Below, piece after piece: positions 9,052 to 16,338 of a stretch of DNA of 27,337 nucleotides. Under the pieces are notes generated by a model. It was not told the origin of the DNA. It did no database searches and saw only the letters and a program-made list of their open reading frames with translations. The stretch is from MGR-bin208 sp043779285 (lineage in GTDB: Bacteria; Bacteroidota; Bacteroidia; Chitinophagales; Chitinophagaceae). The stretch spans positions 1-27,337 of the forward strand of contig JAYWEL010000075.1 of assembly GCA_043779285.1 (NCBI GenBank). The letters run 5' to 3'. Position 1 is the first letter of the stretch; each line of letters starts with the position of its first letter. Both the position numbers and the translations under genes were made by a program.

Positions 9052-9144
9052 AGTTTTGGATGCTTTTTTAACAATACAACCAAACTAAATCGGGTGCAAA
9101 TGTAAAGAATTGATGCATTGAAGCAAAATTAAAACACGAAGAAG

Positions 9145-9152
9145 TATTTTTG
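9145..9152 (+). promoter_or_regulatory. -7 promoter element upstream of hutH
   Basis: TATTTTTG fits the Bacteroidota TAnnTTTG consensus exactly. A TTG at 9118-9120 lies 24 bp upstream, slightly longer than the usual -33/-7 spacing. The expected transcript start would leave a leader of roughly 10 nt before the hutH ATG at 9171. Confidence 0.5.
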
Positions 9153-9170
9153 CCGCAAATAAATAAACAT

Positions 9171-10733
9171 ATGGCAGGAATTTTTAATTACGGGAAAGAC
9201 AGGCTGACCGTATCTAAAACTACAGATCTCGCAACTGGAACGTTGAAAGGGGAACTTTGCAATGATGTAATTGAAAAAATAAAATCCAGCGAGGCATATG
9301 TAAAAGAAATCGTTTCAAAAGGAAGAACTGTTTATGGTATCAATACCGGTTTTGGTATTTTATCAAATAGTAAAATATCTGAAGGAGATACGATTACGTT
9401 ACAACATAAAATTCTGCAAAGTCATAGTGTAGGTGTTGGTGATCCAATACCAGTAGATGTTGCCAAAATGATGCTCATCACAAAAGTTCATTCATTAGCT
9501 CAGGGATATAGTGGCATACAGTTAGCTACATTAAACAGAATTATCTGGCATATTGAAAATGATGTAATTGCTGTAGTGCCTGAGAAAGGAAGTGTAGGTG
9601 CTTCCGGTGATTTGGCTCCTCTGGCACATTTATTTTTACCACTCATCGGATTGGGTGAAGTTTTTTATAAAGGGGAAAGAAAACAATCAGCAGAAGTGTT
9701 ACAAAATTTTGGAATGGAACCCATCAAACTTGGACCAAAAGAAGGCTTGGCTTTGATTAACGGAACCCAATTCATTTTGGCTTTTGCCGTAAAAGCGGTT
9801 CAACGGATGTTAAACTGTCTGGATGCCGCTGATGTAATTGGTGCAATGAGCCTGGAAGCGTTAACAGGTACTAAATCTCCATTTGATGAAAGATTACATG
9901 ATCTACGTCCTTTCGAAGGAAATAAACTGGTTGCACAACGATTAAGAATTTTATTAAAGGATTCCGCAATCATGGAAAGTCATATCGATTGCGGGAGGGT
10001 ACAGGATCCTTATTCTTTGCGTTGTATGCCACAGGTGCATGGTGCCAGCCGTAATGCCTGGTTGCATTTAAAAGAATTAACCGAAATAGAATTGAATTCC
10101 GTTACAGATAATCCAATTATTTTTTCGGCCGATGATACCATCAGTGGAGGTAATTTTCACGGACAACCTTTGGCTTTGCCACTGGATTATGCCTGTTTTG
10201 CTGCTGCCGAACTGGGCAATATTTCAGATAGAAGAAGTTATTTATTATTGGAAGGAAAATGGGGCTTACCCATGTTATTGATGAGTGATGTAGGATTAAA
10301 TTCCGGATTCATGATTCCGCAATACACCACAGCTGCGTTGGTTACAGAAAATAAAACGCTTTGTTTTCCGGCTAGTGCCGATAGTATTCCTACATCTCTC
10401 GGACAAGAAGATCATGTAAGCATGGGAAGTATCAGCGGAAGAAAGTTGAACAATATTCTTGGCAATCTGGAATTTATACTGGCTATTGAATTGCTGAGTG
10501 CAAGCCAGGCGATAGAATTCCGAAGACCATTAAAGAGTTCTGCATTGCTCGAGTTTGCACATGATTATGTTCGGCAATATGTAAGCTTCGCAGAAGAGGA
10601 TCGGATATTTGCCGATGATATTAATAAAGTTGCCGGTATTGTTAAGGATTTTTCGTTTGTACAAAAACTGAATGAATTTGCTGCTTCAATGCAGATTGGG
10701 TTGAATGAAGGTTTTGAAGATTTTAATGCATAA
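9171..10733 (+). CDS. hutH: Histidine ammonia-lyase
   Basis: The 520-residue enzyme deaminates L-histidine to trans-urocanate, the first step of histidine degradation. It contains GSVGASGDLAPLAHL, whose Ala144-Ser145-Gly146 cyclise to the MIO electrophile; the Pseudomonas putida enzyme has these at 142-144, which supports the ATG at 9171 over the upstream TTG at 9150. Other family signatures are TVYGINTGFG near the N-terminus (catalytic Tyr), QDPYSLRCMPQVHGASR, TDNPIIF and GQEDHVSMGS. A -7 element lies just upstream. hutU follows after an inserted GIY-YIG gene and repeat array; hutI and the formiminoglutamate step are not in the window. Confidence 0.95.
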   Translation: MAGIFNYGKDRLTVSKTTDLATGTLKGELCNDVIEKIKSSEAYVKEIVSKGRTVYGINTGFGILSNSKISEGDTITLQHKILQSHSVGVGDPIPVDVAKMMLITKVHSLAQGYSGIQLATLNRIIWHIENDVIAVVPEKGSVGASGDLAPLAHLFLPLIGLGEVFYKGERKQSAEVLQNFGMEPIKLGPKEGLALINGTQFILAFAVKAVQRMLNCLDAADVIGAMSLEALTGTKSPFDERLHDLRPFEGNKLVAQRLRILLKDSAIMESHIDCGRVQDPYSLRCMPQVHGASRNAWLHLKELTEIELNSVTDNPIIFSADDTISGGNFHGQPLALPLDYACFAAAELGNISDRRSYLLLEGKWGLPMLLMSDVGLNSGFMIPQYTTAALVTENKTLCFPASADSIPTSLGQEDHVSMGSISGRKLNNILGNLEFILAIELLSASQAIEFRRPLKSSALLEFAHDYVRQYVSFAEEDRIFADDINKVAGIVKDFSFVQKLNEFAASMQIGLNEGFEDFNA

Positions 10734-10740
10734 TTATGCT

Positions 10741-11079
10741 ATGAAAATCAATAAACACTATTCAGTATATATTGTTACCAATCGGGAAAGAAAGGTATTG
10801 TATACAGGTGTTACCAACGATCTTTCTCAGAGATTGATTGAACATTGGGTAAACAGAGGGCAACCAAAAACATTTGCTGGGAAGTATTATTGTTATAATC
10901 TTATTTACTTCGAAGAGTTTCAATATATAAACAACGCCATTGAACGGGAAAAAGAAATCAAAGGCTGGAGGCGTCAAAAGAAAGTTGATTTAATAAAAAC
11001 GATGAATCCTGATTGGACATTTTTGAATGTATCCATTTGCGAATGTTGGCCTCCGAAAGAAATACCTAATAGGTTTTAA
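10741..11079 (+). CDS. Small GIY-YIG domain nuclease
   Basis: This 112-residue protein starts 7 bp after the hutH stop. It shows the single-domain GIY-YIG pattern: YSVYIV (GIY position), VLYTGVTNDLSQRL (YIG position as YTG, followed by the catalytic Arg), and a Glu in AIEREKEIKGWRRQKK that would bind the metal ion. A Lys/Arg-rich helix and a WPP C-terminus follow. It resembles the small UvrC/YhbQ-like nucleases that are numerous in Bacteroidota. I chose the ATG at 10741; the one at 10705 lies inside hutH and adds unrelated residues. It interrupts the hutH-hutU pair and is followed at once by a palindromic repeat array, so a mobile or repeat-associated role is possible but unproven. Confidence 0.85.
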   Translation: MKINKHYSVYIVTNRERKVLYTGVTNDLSQRLIEHWVNRGQPKTFAGKYYCYNLIYFEEFQYINNAIEREKEIKGWRRQKKVDLIKTMNPDWTFLNVSICECWPPKEIPNRF

Positions 11080-11088
11080 TGTACACTC

Positions 11089-11427
11089 CAATCCATAAAG
11101 CATTTTGTCATGCCGAGGAACGAGGCATCTCAGAGTCTACAACTTGAATACTTTTATTAAATAAACCTGTTTGAGATTCCTCCTCCGTCGGAATGACAAA
11201 TACCATAAAAAAAGAAAGTTCAATCCATCAAGTCTCTTGTCATGCTGACGAAGGAAGTATCTCAGAGTCTACAAACCAAAAACTATTCACCTTTTTTAAT
11301 ATTGAAGTGTTTGAGATTCCTCCTACGTCGGAATGACAAATACCATAAAAAAGAAAGTCTAATCCATCATGTCTCTTGTCATGCTGACGAAGGAAGCATC
11401 TCAGAGTCTGCAAACCAAAAACTATTC
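11089..11427 (+). repeat. Tandem array (about 2.3 units of ~135 bp) of paired inverted 27-bp arms
   Basis: Left arms at 11106-11132, 11238-11264 and 11377-11403 begin TGTCATGC and end ATCTCA. Right arms at 11172-11198 and 11312-11338 begin TGAGATTCCTCC and end GGAATGACA. The left and right arms of unit 2 are reverse complements at 22 of 27 positions, so each unit can form a long hairpin with a loop of about 39-47 nt. After each left arm comes GAGTCT(A/G)CAA; between units is a shared connector with AAATACCATAAAAAA, GAAAGT and AATCCAT. The unit spacing is 132 and 139 bp. The third unit has only its left arm and stops just before hutU. Confidence 0.9.
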
Positions 11428-11466
11428 TTAAATTTGATGCCATTCAAAGCACAACAACTTAGTAAT

Positions 11467-13227
11467 ATGACAACTTCAAAATACGACCCGATTAAATATA
11501 AAACACCGACTGGTACAAAATTAAACTGCAAAGGTTGGATACAGGAAGCCGCATTAAGAATGCTTTTAAACAACCTCGATCCCGAAGTTGCAGAAAGACC
11601 CGACGACCTAATCGTATATGGTGGCAGGGGTAAAGCCGCTAGGAATTTCGAAGCGCTGGATAATATTATTGCAGCATTAAAAATTTTAGAAAACGATGAA
11701 AGCTTACTGATTCAAAGCGGTAAACCTGTAGGGATTTTAAAAACACACAAGGATGCACCAAGGGTTTTAATAAGCAATTCTCAACTGGTACCAAACTGGG
11801 CCAACTGGAAACATTTTGACGAACTGGAAAAGAAAGGCCTAATGATGTACGGACAGATGACCGCCGGATCCTGGATATACATCGGCAGTCAGGGAATTGT
11901 GCAAGGTACTTACGAAACCTATGCAGCAGTTGCAAATACTCATTTTTCTATCCCCCCTTTGGGGGGTGGGGGGGCTTCTCTAAAAGGTACCCTCAATGTA
12001 ACTGCCGGTCTCGGTGGCATGGGTGGAGCACAGCCATTGGCCATTACCATGAATGGCGGAGTTGCATTAGTTGCCGAAGTAGAAGAATGGCGTATTGACA
12101 AAAGACTTGAAACAAAATACATCGACGAAAAATATACAAACATTGATGAAGCCATTGATACTGCATTGAAATATAAAAAGGAAGGAAAAGCAGTAAGCAT
12201 CGGCGTTCTATGCAATGCCGTTCATTTGTTGGAAAGATTGATTGAACGGAATATCATTCCGGATACTTTAACAGATCAGACATCAGCCCACGATCCACTC
12301 ATCGGTTATATACCGCATACATTGAGCAATGAAGAAGCCAATGTTTTGCGTGAAGCAAATCCCGATGAATATATTAAACTGAGTTACGAAAGTATGTATC
12401 TACATGTACAACTCATGTTACAACTCATGGACAAAGGCGCCATCACATTCGACTACGGTAACAACATTCGGGCAAGAGCAATTGAATTTGAAGAAAAGAA
12501 TCCTGAATCACAATTGATTACACAATTTAAAAGACTCTTCCAAAGAACCCCCCTCGGGGGGGCAGGGGGGCTTTTCCCCGGTTTTGTTCCCGCTTATGTT
12601 CGTCCGCTTTTTTGCGAAGGCAAAGGTCCTTTCCGTTGGGCTGCACTTAGTGGCGATCCGGAAGATATTGCAGTCACAGATCAATTGATGATAGAACTTT
12701 TTCCTGAAAATACAGGCATGCTGCGTTGGATGAAAATGGCCAAAGAAAAAATTGCTTTCCAGGGATTACCTGCACGTATTTGCTGGATAGGTCAGGGGGA
12801 CCGTGAAAAAGCAGGTCTTGCATTTAATGAACTGGTTCGTACCGGGAAGGTAAAAGCACCGATTGTCATTGGCCGTGACCACCTGGATACCGGTTCTGTG
12901 GCCAGCCCCAACCGGGAGACAGAAGCCATGCTGGATGGCAGTGATGCCGTTGCCGATTGGCCGATACTTAATGCATTGGTAAATACAGCAGGCGGTGCCA
13001 GTTGGGTATCATTGCACCATGGTGGTGGAGTAGGCATGGGTTACAGCATTCATGCAGGTATGGTCATTGTTGCTGACGGTACCGATGATGCAGCAGAAAG
13101 ATTGCGTCGTGTATTGCGAAATGATCCGGGTATGGGCGTTATCAGGCATGCCGATGCAGGGTACACATTAGCACAGGAAACGGCAAAAGCACATAACTTA
13201 GATTTAGCTTATAAATTGAAGAAGTAG
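11467..13227 (+). CDS. hutU: Urocanate hydratase with two in-frame palindromic inserts
   Basis: This enzyme converts urocanate to imidazolone propionate using bound NAD+, the second step of histidine degradation. From the ATG at 11467 it has 586 residues, about 29 more than P. putida HutU. Motifs: TAGLGGMGGAQPL (NAD-binding), FPGFVPAYVRPLFC, GPFRWAALSGDPEDI, ARICW with Cys439 (equivalent of P. putida Cys410), VIGRDHLDTGSVASPNRETE and SLHHGGGVGMG. The excess length is explained by two low-complexity Pro/Gly inserts, about 161-171 (SIPPLGGGGAS) and about 339-369 (ending TPLGGAGGL). Both are encoded by C-run/G-run palindromes in the same frame. Upstream in-frame ATGs (11242, 11437) lie in or beside the repeat array, so the ATG at 11467 is preferred. 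All core motifs remain, so the protein is probably active. Confidence 0.93.
   Translation: MTTSKYDPIKYKTPTGTKLNCKGWIQEAALRMLLNNLDPEVAERPDDLIVYGGRGKAARNFEALDNIIAALKILENDESLLIQSGKPVGILKTHKDAPRVLISNSQLVPNWANWKHFDELEKKGLMMYGQMTAGSWIYIGSQGIVQGTYETYAAVANTHFSIPPLGGGGASLKGTLNVTAGLGGMGGAQPLAITMNGGVALVAEVEEWRIDKRLETKYIDEKYTNIDEAIDTALKYKKEGKAVSIGVLCNAVHLLERLIERNIIPDTLTDQTSAHDPLIGYIPHTLSNEEANVLREANPDEYIKLSYESMYLHVQLMLQLMDKGAITFDYGNNIRARAIEFEEKNPESQLITQFKRLFQRTPLGGAGGLFPGFVPAYVRPLFCEGKGPFRWAALSGDPEDIAVTDQLMIELFPENTGMLRWMKMAKEKIAFQGLPARICWIGQGDREKAGLAFNELVRTGKVKAPIVIGRDHLDTGSVASPNRETEAMLDGSDAVADWPILNALVNTAGGASWVSLHHGGGVGMGYSIHAGMVIVADGTDDAAERLRRVLRNDPGMGVIRHADAGYTLAQETAKAHNLDLAYKLKK
11950..11980 (+). repeat. 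GC-rich palindromic insert 1 in hutU
   Basis: Six Cs, TTT, six Gs, T, seven Gs and CTTCTC stand out in AT-rich coding sequence. The block encodes PPLGGGGAS, where HutU proteins normally have about three residues between the conserved His-aromatic and LKG. It shares layout and reading frame with the insert at 12546-12576. Confidence 0.75.
12546..12576 (+). repeat. GC-rich palindromic insert 2 in hutU
   Basis: Six Cs, TC, seven Gs, CA, six Gs and CTTTTC encode TPLGGAGGL just before FPGFVPAY. The region between NNIR and FPGF is about 20 residues longer than in the P. putida enzyme as I recall it, so the inserted block may begin some 30-40 bp further upstream. Confidence 0.72.
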
Positions 13228-13228
13228 C

Positions 13229-13313
13229 TTCCCTCTCTTTTGGAGAGGGACGGGAGGGAGAGGCAGCAAATGAAACGGCAAAGGAACATGGGTTGAATTT
13301 GGAAGTAAAATGA
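13229..13313 (+). pseudogene. Third palindrome plus vestigial second hutU C-terminal tail
   Basis: CCCTCTC and GAGAGGG pair at 13231-13249 with a GGGAGGGAG tract behind, three bases after the hutU stop. Bases 13266-13313 then read, in a different frame, ANETAKEHGLNLEVK and a TGA. The true C-terminus at 13171-13215 encodes AQETAKAHNLDLAYK; the two DNA stretches agree at roughly two thirds of positions. This looks like the remnant of a second hutU 3' end, separated from the current one by the palindrome. Confidence 0.55.
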
Positions 13314-13335
13314 TAATCTATTCTTGAATATTTTT

Positions 13336-14190
13336 TTACAAAAGCATCATTAAACAACCACCCAACATGAGGACCATTGCAACATAATGTTGCAAAACTG
13401 CTTTTTCTTTAAAGAAAAAAACTCCTCCGAAAAAAGTAAACAAGGGTACAAGCAACCCAAAAACTGCTGAAGCAAGCGGACTGGTAATTTTTAAACCTGC
13501 CAGACTAGTCAGCACAGCTGCAACTATGATAACTGCCATCAGGATTGGTTGCCAGGATAATATTGTTATGTTTTTTATGCTGTCTTTTTTATATAGGACT
13601 ATTGAAGCTAGTCCGGCCATTATTAAGATCACCAACTCCTGTGTAAAGGCAAGGGTTACAAAACTGAAATGATTCAAAGCCATACTCTGTGTGATCATAG
13701 CACCTGTAAAACTGAATACCATAATCCAGAGCAATAAATGATCATTGATCGATTTTTCTCCTTCTTTTTTTTGGTTGTTTTTAATATGTATAAAAAACAG
13801 ATAGCCAATAGCAAGTAACAACATGGCAGGCATAAAGAAGAAACCCTGCAGTTTTTCTTTGACAAAAAAGAACGTATATAATCCGGCAAGGGCAGTGCCG
13901 GCCATATTATAATAACCAAGGTTATACAACCTTCCATTTTTCAGGTAACTGACGAGAGCAAAAAGCCCCATGGCTCCTAAAACACAGGAAATAAGAATGA
14001 TATAAAACCCCGGAGTCGACAATTCTCTGAAAAAATTTCCATCCATAAACCGGTAAAGGAGTAAGAGCAATAAACTGCTGTAAACAGCCCGTATAAAGAC
14101 AAGCTTGAAAGTAAACGATACCGGGAGGAATTTTTTCCAGAGTACGTTATTGAAAGTAAACAGTAGAGTAGAAAGAAAAAGCCAGGCCAT
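13336..14190 (-). CDS. EamA/DMT-superfamily transporter
   Basis: The 284-residue protein is almost entirely hydrophobic with about ten predicted membrane helices in two halves, as in EamA drug/metabolite transporters. The N-terminal half begins MAWLFLSTLLFTFNNVLWKK. The second half ends with the typical SPLASAVFGLLVPLFTFFGG...FFKEKAVLQHYVAMVLMLGG pattern, where the Pro and the Glu-Lys pair of the last repeat are conserved. It sits in the inner membrane; the substrate cannot be inferred. It converges on hutU. On its 5' side lie a hairpin (14215-14238) and one of the two 22-bp repeats (14331-14352). Confidence 0.82.
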   Translation of the reverse strand: MAWLFLSTLLFTFNNVLWKKFLPVSFTFKLVFIRAVYSSLLLLLLYRFMDGNFFRELSTPGFYIILISCVLGAMGLFALVSYLKNGRLYNLGYYNMAGTALAGLYTFFFVKEKLQGFFFMPAMLLLAIGYLFFIHIKNNQKKEGEKSINDHLLLWIMVFSFTGAMITQSMALNHFSFVTLAFTQELVILIMAGLASIVLYKKDSIKNITILSWQPILMAVIIVAAVLTSLAGLKITSPLASAVFGLLVPLFTFFGGVFFFKEKAVLQHYVAMVLMLGGCLMMLL

Positions 14191-14209
14191 TTATTTTTTT
14201 TTAAATATC

Positions 14210-14238
14210 ATACAAAAAGCTGGCATGTGCCAGCTTTT
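14210..14238 (-). terminator. Likely intrinsic terminator closing the minus-strand cluster
   Basis: AAAAGCTGGCA (14215-14225) and TGCCAGCTTTT (14228-14238) form an 11-bp perfect stem with a very small loop. On the minus strand it ends in a five-T run and AT-rich sequence. It lies about 200 bp past the last cluster gene and 25 bp before the transporter start, so it could also act as a leader attenuator for the transporter. Confidence 0.65.
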
Positions 14239-14330
14239 GCAGTTTAATGGTAAATGATTTTGATCTGTAATAGTTATAAATTCTGGCAGATAAATCTTTT
14301 ATAAAAATAAAGAAGTGAATCCTTGATTTA

Positions 14331-14352
14331 GAGTACAAATGAGTACAAATGC
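14331..14352. repeat. 22-bp repeat, distal copy (tandem GAGTACAAAT + GC)
   Basis: Two back-to-back copies of GAGTACAAAT followed by GC; identical in sequence and orientation to 18552-18573, about 4.2 kb away. The two copies bracket the whole uncharacterised minus-strand cluster. The 10-bp spacing of the decamers equals about one helical turn, as in protein-binding operators. Confidence 0.8.
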
Positions 14353-14440
14353 ATGAACTAAATCGAATATTATTAAAATTCGACAGATTAAATACCTTGC
14401 TCCTCAGCTACTACTGGACATCGTTTTGTAATTTCTATTC

Positions 14441-15409
14441 TTAATTTTTACTGCTAAATATTTTATTATCAAATTCGGAATATAATTTATTCCATAAATC
14501 AGATTCTGAAATTTTAATATCACAGATTTGATAAGCATTAACAGGCCTGGATGTTTTAAATTTTCTTTTATTCAATTCATCATCTTCTGTTTCTTTATGG
14601 ATATAAATAACCCTGTAGAAATATAACAGAGCATCATGAAAATCTTTTTCTGAAAGAAAATTTTTATTCAATATTTCATCATCCAACATATCCCGGAAAA
14701 AGGATATGGGAGTATAATGTTCATAAATCGACTTTTCGGATTTATTATATTTCAATGATGTAAAAGGCAAATCTTTTTTGGGCCATTCTCTTACAATCCA
14801 GTTTCCGAAATAGGCCTTGAATATCTGACCATATAAACCCGGATCTTTTTTATAAATGTTATAAAGGGAAAAAAGGAATTGTGCCAGATGGCCTTTTGAA
14901 AAAAAGATATTGGCGATAGTAATATTTATGTCCTTAATTTTTTCAAATTTTCGGTTAATTTTTTTTCTTGAAATATGCTTTCTCCACAACTCTCCATACT
15001 TTTCCTGAAACTGATTGATATGATAGTAGAAATCTTCTGCCAGAATATCGGGTTTACCAAACAGGTCTTCCAGATGTTCAATCTTGTGTTTGGAAATAAA
15101 AGAGCCATTTACATCTGTGTTGCCGTCTATCCATGGCCAGCTTTTTATCAGTTGGTTACAGGCAAACTTCACAAGCGATGTACCATAAAAAACAGCATGT
15201 TGATTGTTTAATGAGTAAAGCTGATAAACTGCATTAGACAAATCCAGTTTTCTGGCTAAAATATTTTGCTCTTTTTTAAGAGGATCTTTTATTGAGATGT
15301 CCGGGCTTTTGTTGAGTGCGCCGTTTTTAAGTCGGTCACTTTTCCAACGAAGCCTGTAATCAATTATTTTATGATTTAATGTAGAAAAATTAATTAGTTC
15401 AAGGGCCAT
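14441..15409 (-). CDS. Uncharacterised 322-residue protein, last gene of the cluster
   Basis: I do not recognise a family. The protein is soluble-looking, mostly helical, rich in Lys, Asp, Phe, Tyr and Ile, without signal peptide or clear membrane segment. Recognisable features are clusters of aromatic residues (SWPWIDGN near residue 90, YGELWRKHISRKK near 140, KAYFGNWIVREWPKKD near 195) and a charged C-terminal third. It begins 83 bp after the third small paralog and is followed by a terminator, so it probably belongs to the same transcript. The sequence does not suggest catalytic residues strongly enough to name an activity. Confidence 0.7.
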   Translation of the reverse strand: MALELINFSTLNHKIIDYRLRWKSDRLKNGALNKSPDISIKDPLKKEQNILARKLDLSNAVYQLYSLNNQHAVFYGTSLVKFACNQLIKSWPWIDGNTDVNGSFISKHKIEHLEDLFGKPDILAEDFYYHINQFQEKYGELWRKHISRKKINRKFEKIKDINITIANIFFSKGHLAQFLFSLYNIYKKDPGLYGQIFKAYFGNWIVREWPKKDLPFTSLKYNKSEKSIYEHYTPISFFRDMLDDEILNKNFLSEKDFHDALLYFYRVIYIHKETEDDELNKRKFKTSRPVNAYQICDIKISESDLWNKLYSEFDNKIFSSKN

Positions 15410-15492
15410 AAAAATATTTCTAAAAAAATAAATAAACTTGATCGTAAAATACGAGCAAGGCGATTAAAAAAAAGATTGACGAGCAAACTAAC

Positions 15493-15888
15493 TTACTTCC
15501 ATTCGTCTTTTTTGCATCCCGCCGCTTCCTTTTCCCTGTTTAATGCAGCTAAAGATTTTTTATCATCAGTAGTAGAAGTATAATATCTTTCACCAGTTTT
15601 CTCAGTCCAACATATTTGAATATATAAACCGAAAATGTTTTCAAAGTCACGTTCAAGATTTCCTATTAATTTACTTCCTGTAAGACTAATTTCACCCACT
15701 CCTTTTTTTGTTCTTACTGCTGCCAAAGATGTTGTAATGTCAACTCCGTAAATTAATTCTCCTTTTTTGACTTTTTCTTTTTCTGAAAAGGGGCAGAATC
15801 TTATCCTTAAATGAGGGAAATGTGCATTAAACTCCTTCATTAGTGTACTTACTTTCTTGCTTCCTGTTGTTGAAATTTCTCTTGGCAT
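15493..15888 (-). CDS. Small duplicated beta-alpha-beta protein, paralog 3
   Basis: With the ATG at 15888 the protein is 131 residues and aligns from its first residue with the 116-residue protein at 18123-18473: PREISTTGSKKVSTL against ATELTMTGNKKIATV, and KKSLAALNREKEAAG against KMSIAALNRWCRDNG. That alignment is why I prefer 15888 over the in-frame ATGs at 15915 and 15984. Internally it appears to hold two copies of one unit: about residues 2-33 (EISTTGSKKVSTL, then a helix and LRIRF) and about 70-101 (GEISLTGSKLIGNL, then a helix and LYIQI), suggesting a duplicated beta-alpha-beta module. No signal peptide is present. The function is unknown; it is co-oriented with the other cluster genes. 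Confidence 0.75.
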   Translation of the reverse strand: MPREISTTGSKKVSTLMKEFNAHFPHLRIRFCPFSEKEKVKKGELIYGVDITTSLAAVRTKKGVGEISLTGSKLIGNLERDFENIFGLYIQICWTEKTGERYYTSTTDDKKSLAALNREKEAAGCKKDEWK

Positions 15889-15976
15889 AAAATTAAATTT
15901 TATCTCCCTACTCATTTGGCTTTTCGGTTTCGCCCCGTTTGAATTGTTTCTGGACTCAATATAAAATATTAAAAAA

Positions 15977-16318
15977 CTATGCAAAAATGATTTCTTTCCC
16001 TTTTTTCCTTTTGTTGTAAAGTAACAATTGCTCTTTTATTTCTCTTGCATCAGACTTTGAAAGGCAGTATGCTGTAACAGTTCCCCCCACGACCTTTATT
16101 TGAATATCGGCCCCAAATAAATGGCGGTCAATTTTAATGTTTCTGACATATCTGAAAGCAATTTCTGTCGAGTCTTTGCTTATGAGATGCCAATTACGCT
16201 TTTCAACACAAATGATCTCTTCCTCAAGGTCAATGCTGATTTCCCATGGTCGAAGTATGTCTAAGAATTTTCCGTTCATCACAAGTGCAAGTAGGGAAGA
16301 AGATGCTTCAAACGACAT
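15977..16318 (-). CDS. Small PH-like domain protein (tentative)
   Basis: The 113-residue protein has alternating strands (WEISIDLEEEIICVEKRNW, TEIAFRYVRNIKIDRHLFG, DIQIKVVGGTVTAYCLS) followed by one C-terminal amphipathic helix (KSDAREIKEQLLLYNKRKKG). Strands followed by a single closing helix are the layout of small bacterial PH-like domains, which bind partners or membranes. This is a fold-level guess from pattern, not a recognised motif. It begins 20 bp after the OmpA-domain gene and precedes paralog 3. No signal peptide, so it is expected in the cytoplasm, where it could contact the cytoplasmic part of the OmpA-domain protein. Confidence 0.65.
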   Translation of the reverse strand: MSFEASSSLLALVMNGKFLDILRPWEISIDLEEEIICVEKRNWHLISKDSTEIAFRYVRNIKIDRHLFGADIQIKVVGGTVTAYCLSKSDAREIKEQLLLYNKRKKGKEIIFA

Positions 16319-16338
16319 GATATATTTATGTAATTGAA

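Larger units (their letters stand above)
14191..14440. other. Intergenic region with terminator hairpin and one 22-bp repeat
   Basis: This 250-bp stretch holds no gene that I can support. It contains a strong hairpin near the transporter start and a 22-bp sequence repeated exactly at 18552-18573. The rest is AT-rich without other visible structure. Confidence 0.6.

Noticed and set aside
11089..11427. CRISPR-like array
   Set aside because: Only two to three units with long imperfect inverted arms and conserved, not unique, intervening sequence; no cas genes nearby.
11242..11466. N-terminal extension of about 75 residues on HutU
   Set aside because: The extension is translated from the repeat array and has no resemblance to HutU N-termini; the ATG at 11467 gives the expected start.
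15889..15984. Longer N-terminus of paralog 3 starting at 15984
   Set aside because: Paralog alignment begins exactly at the ATG at 15888, and the extra residues overlap the end of the PH-like gene without similarity to the other paralogs.
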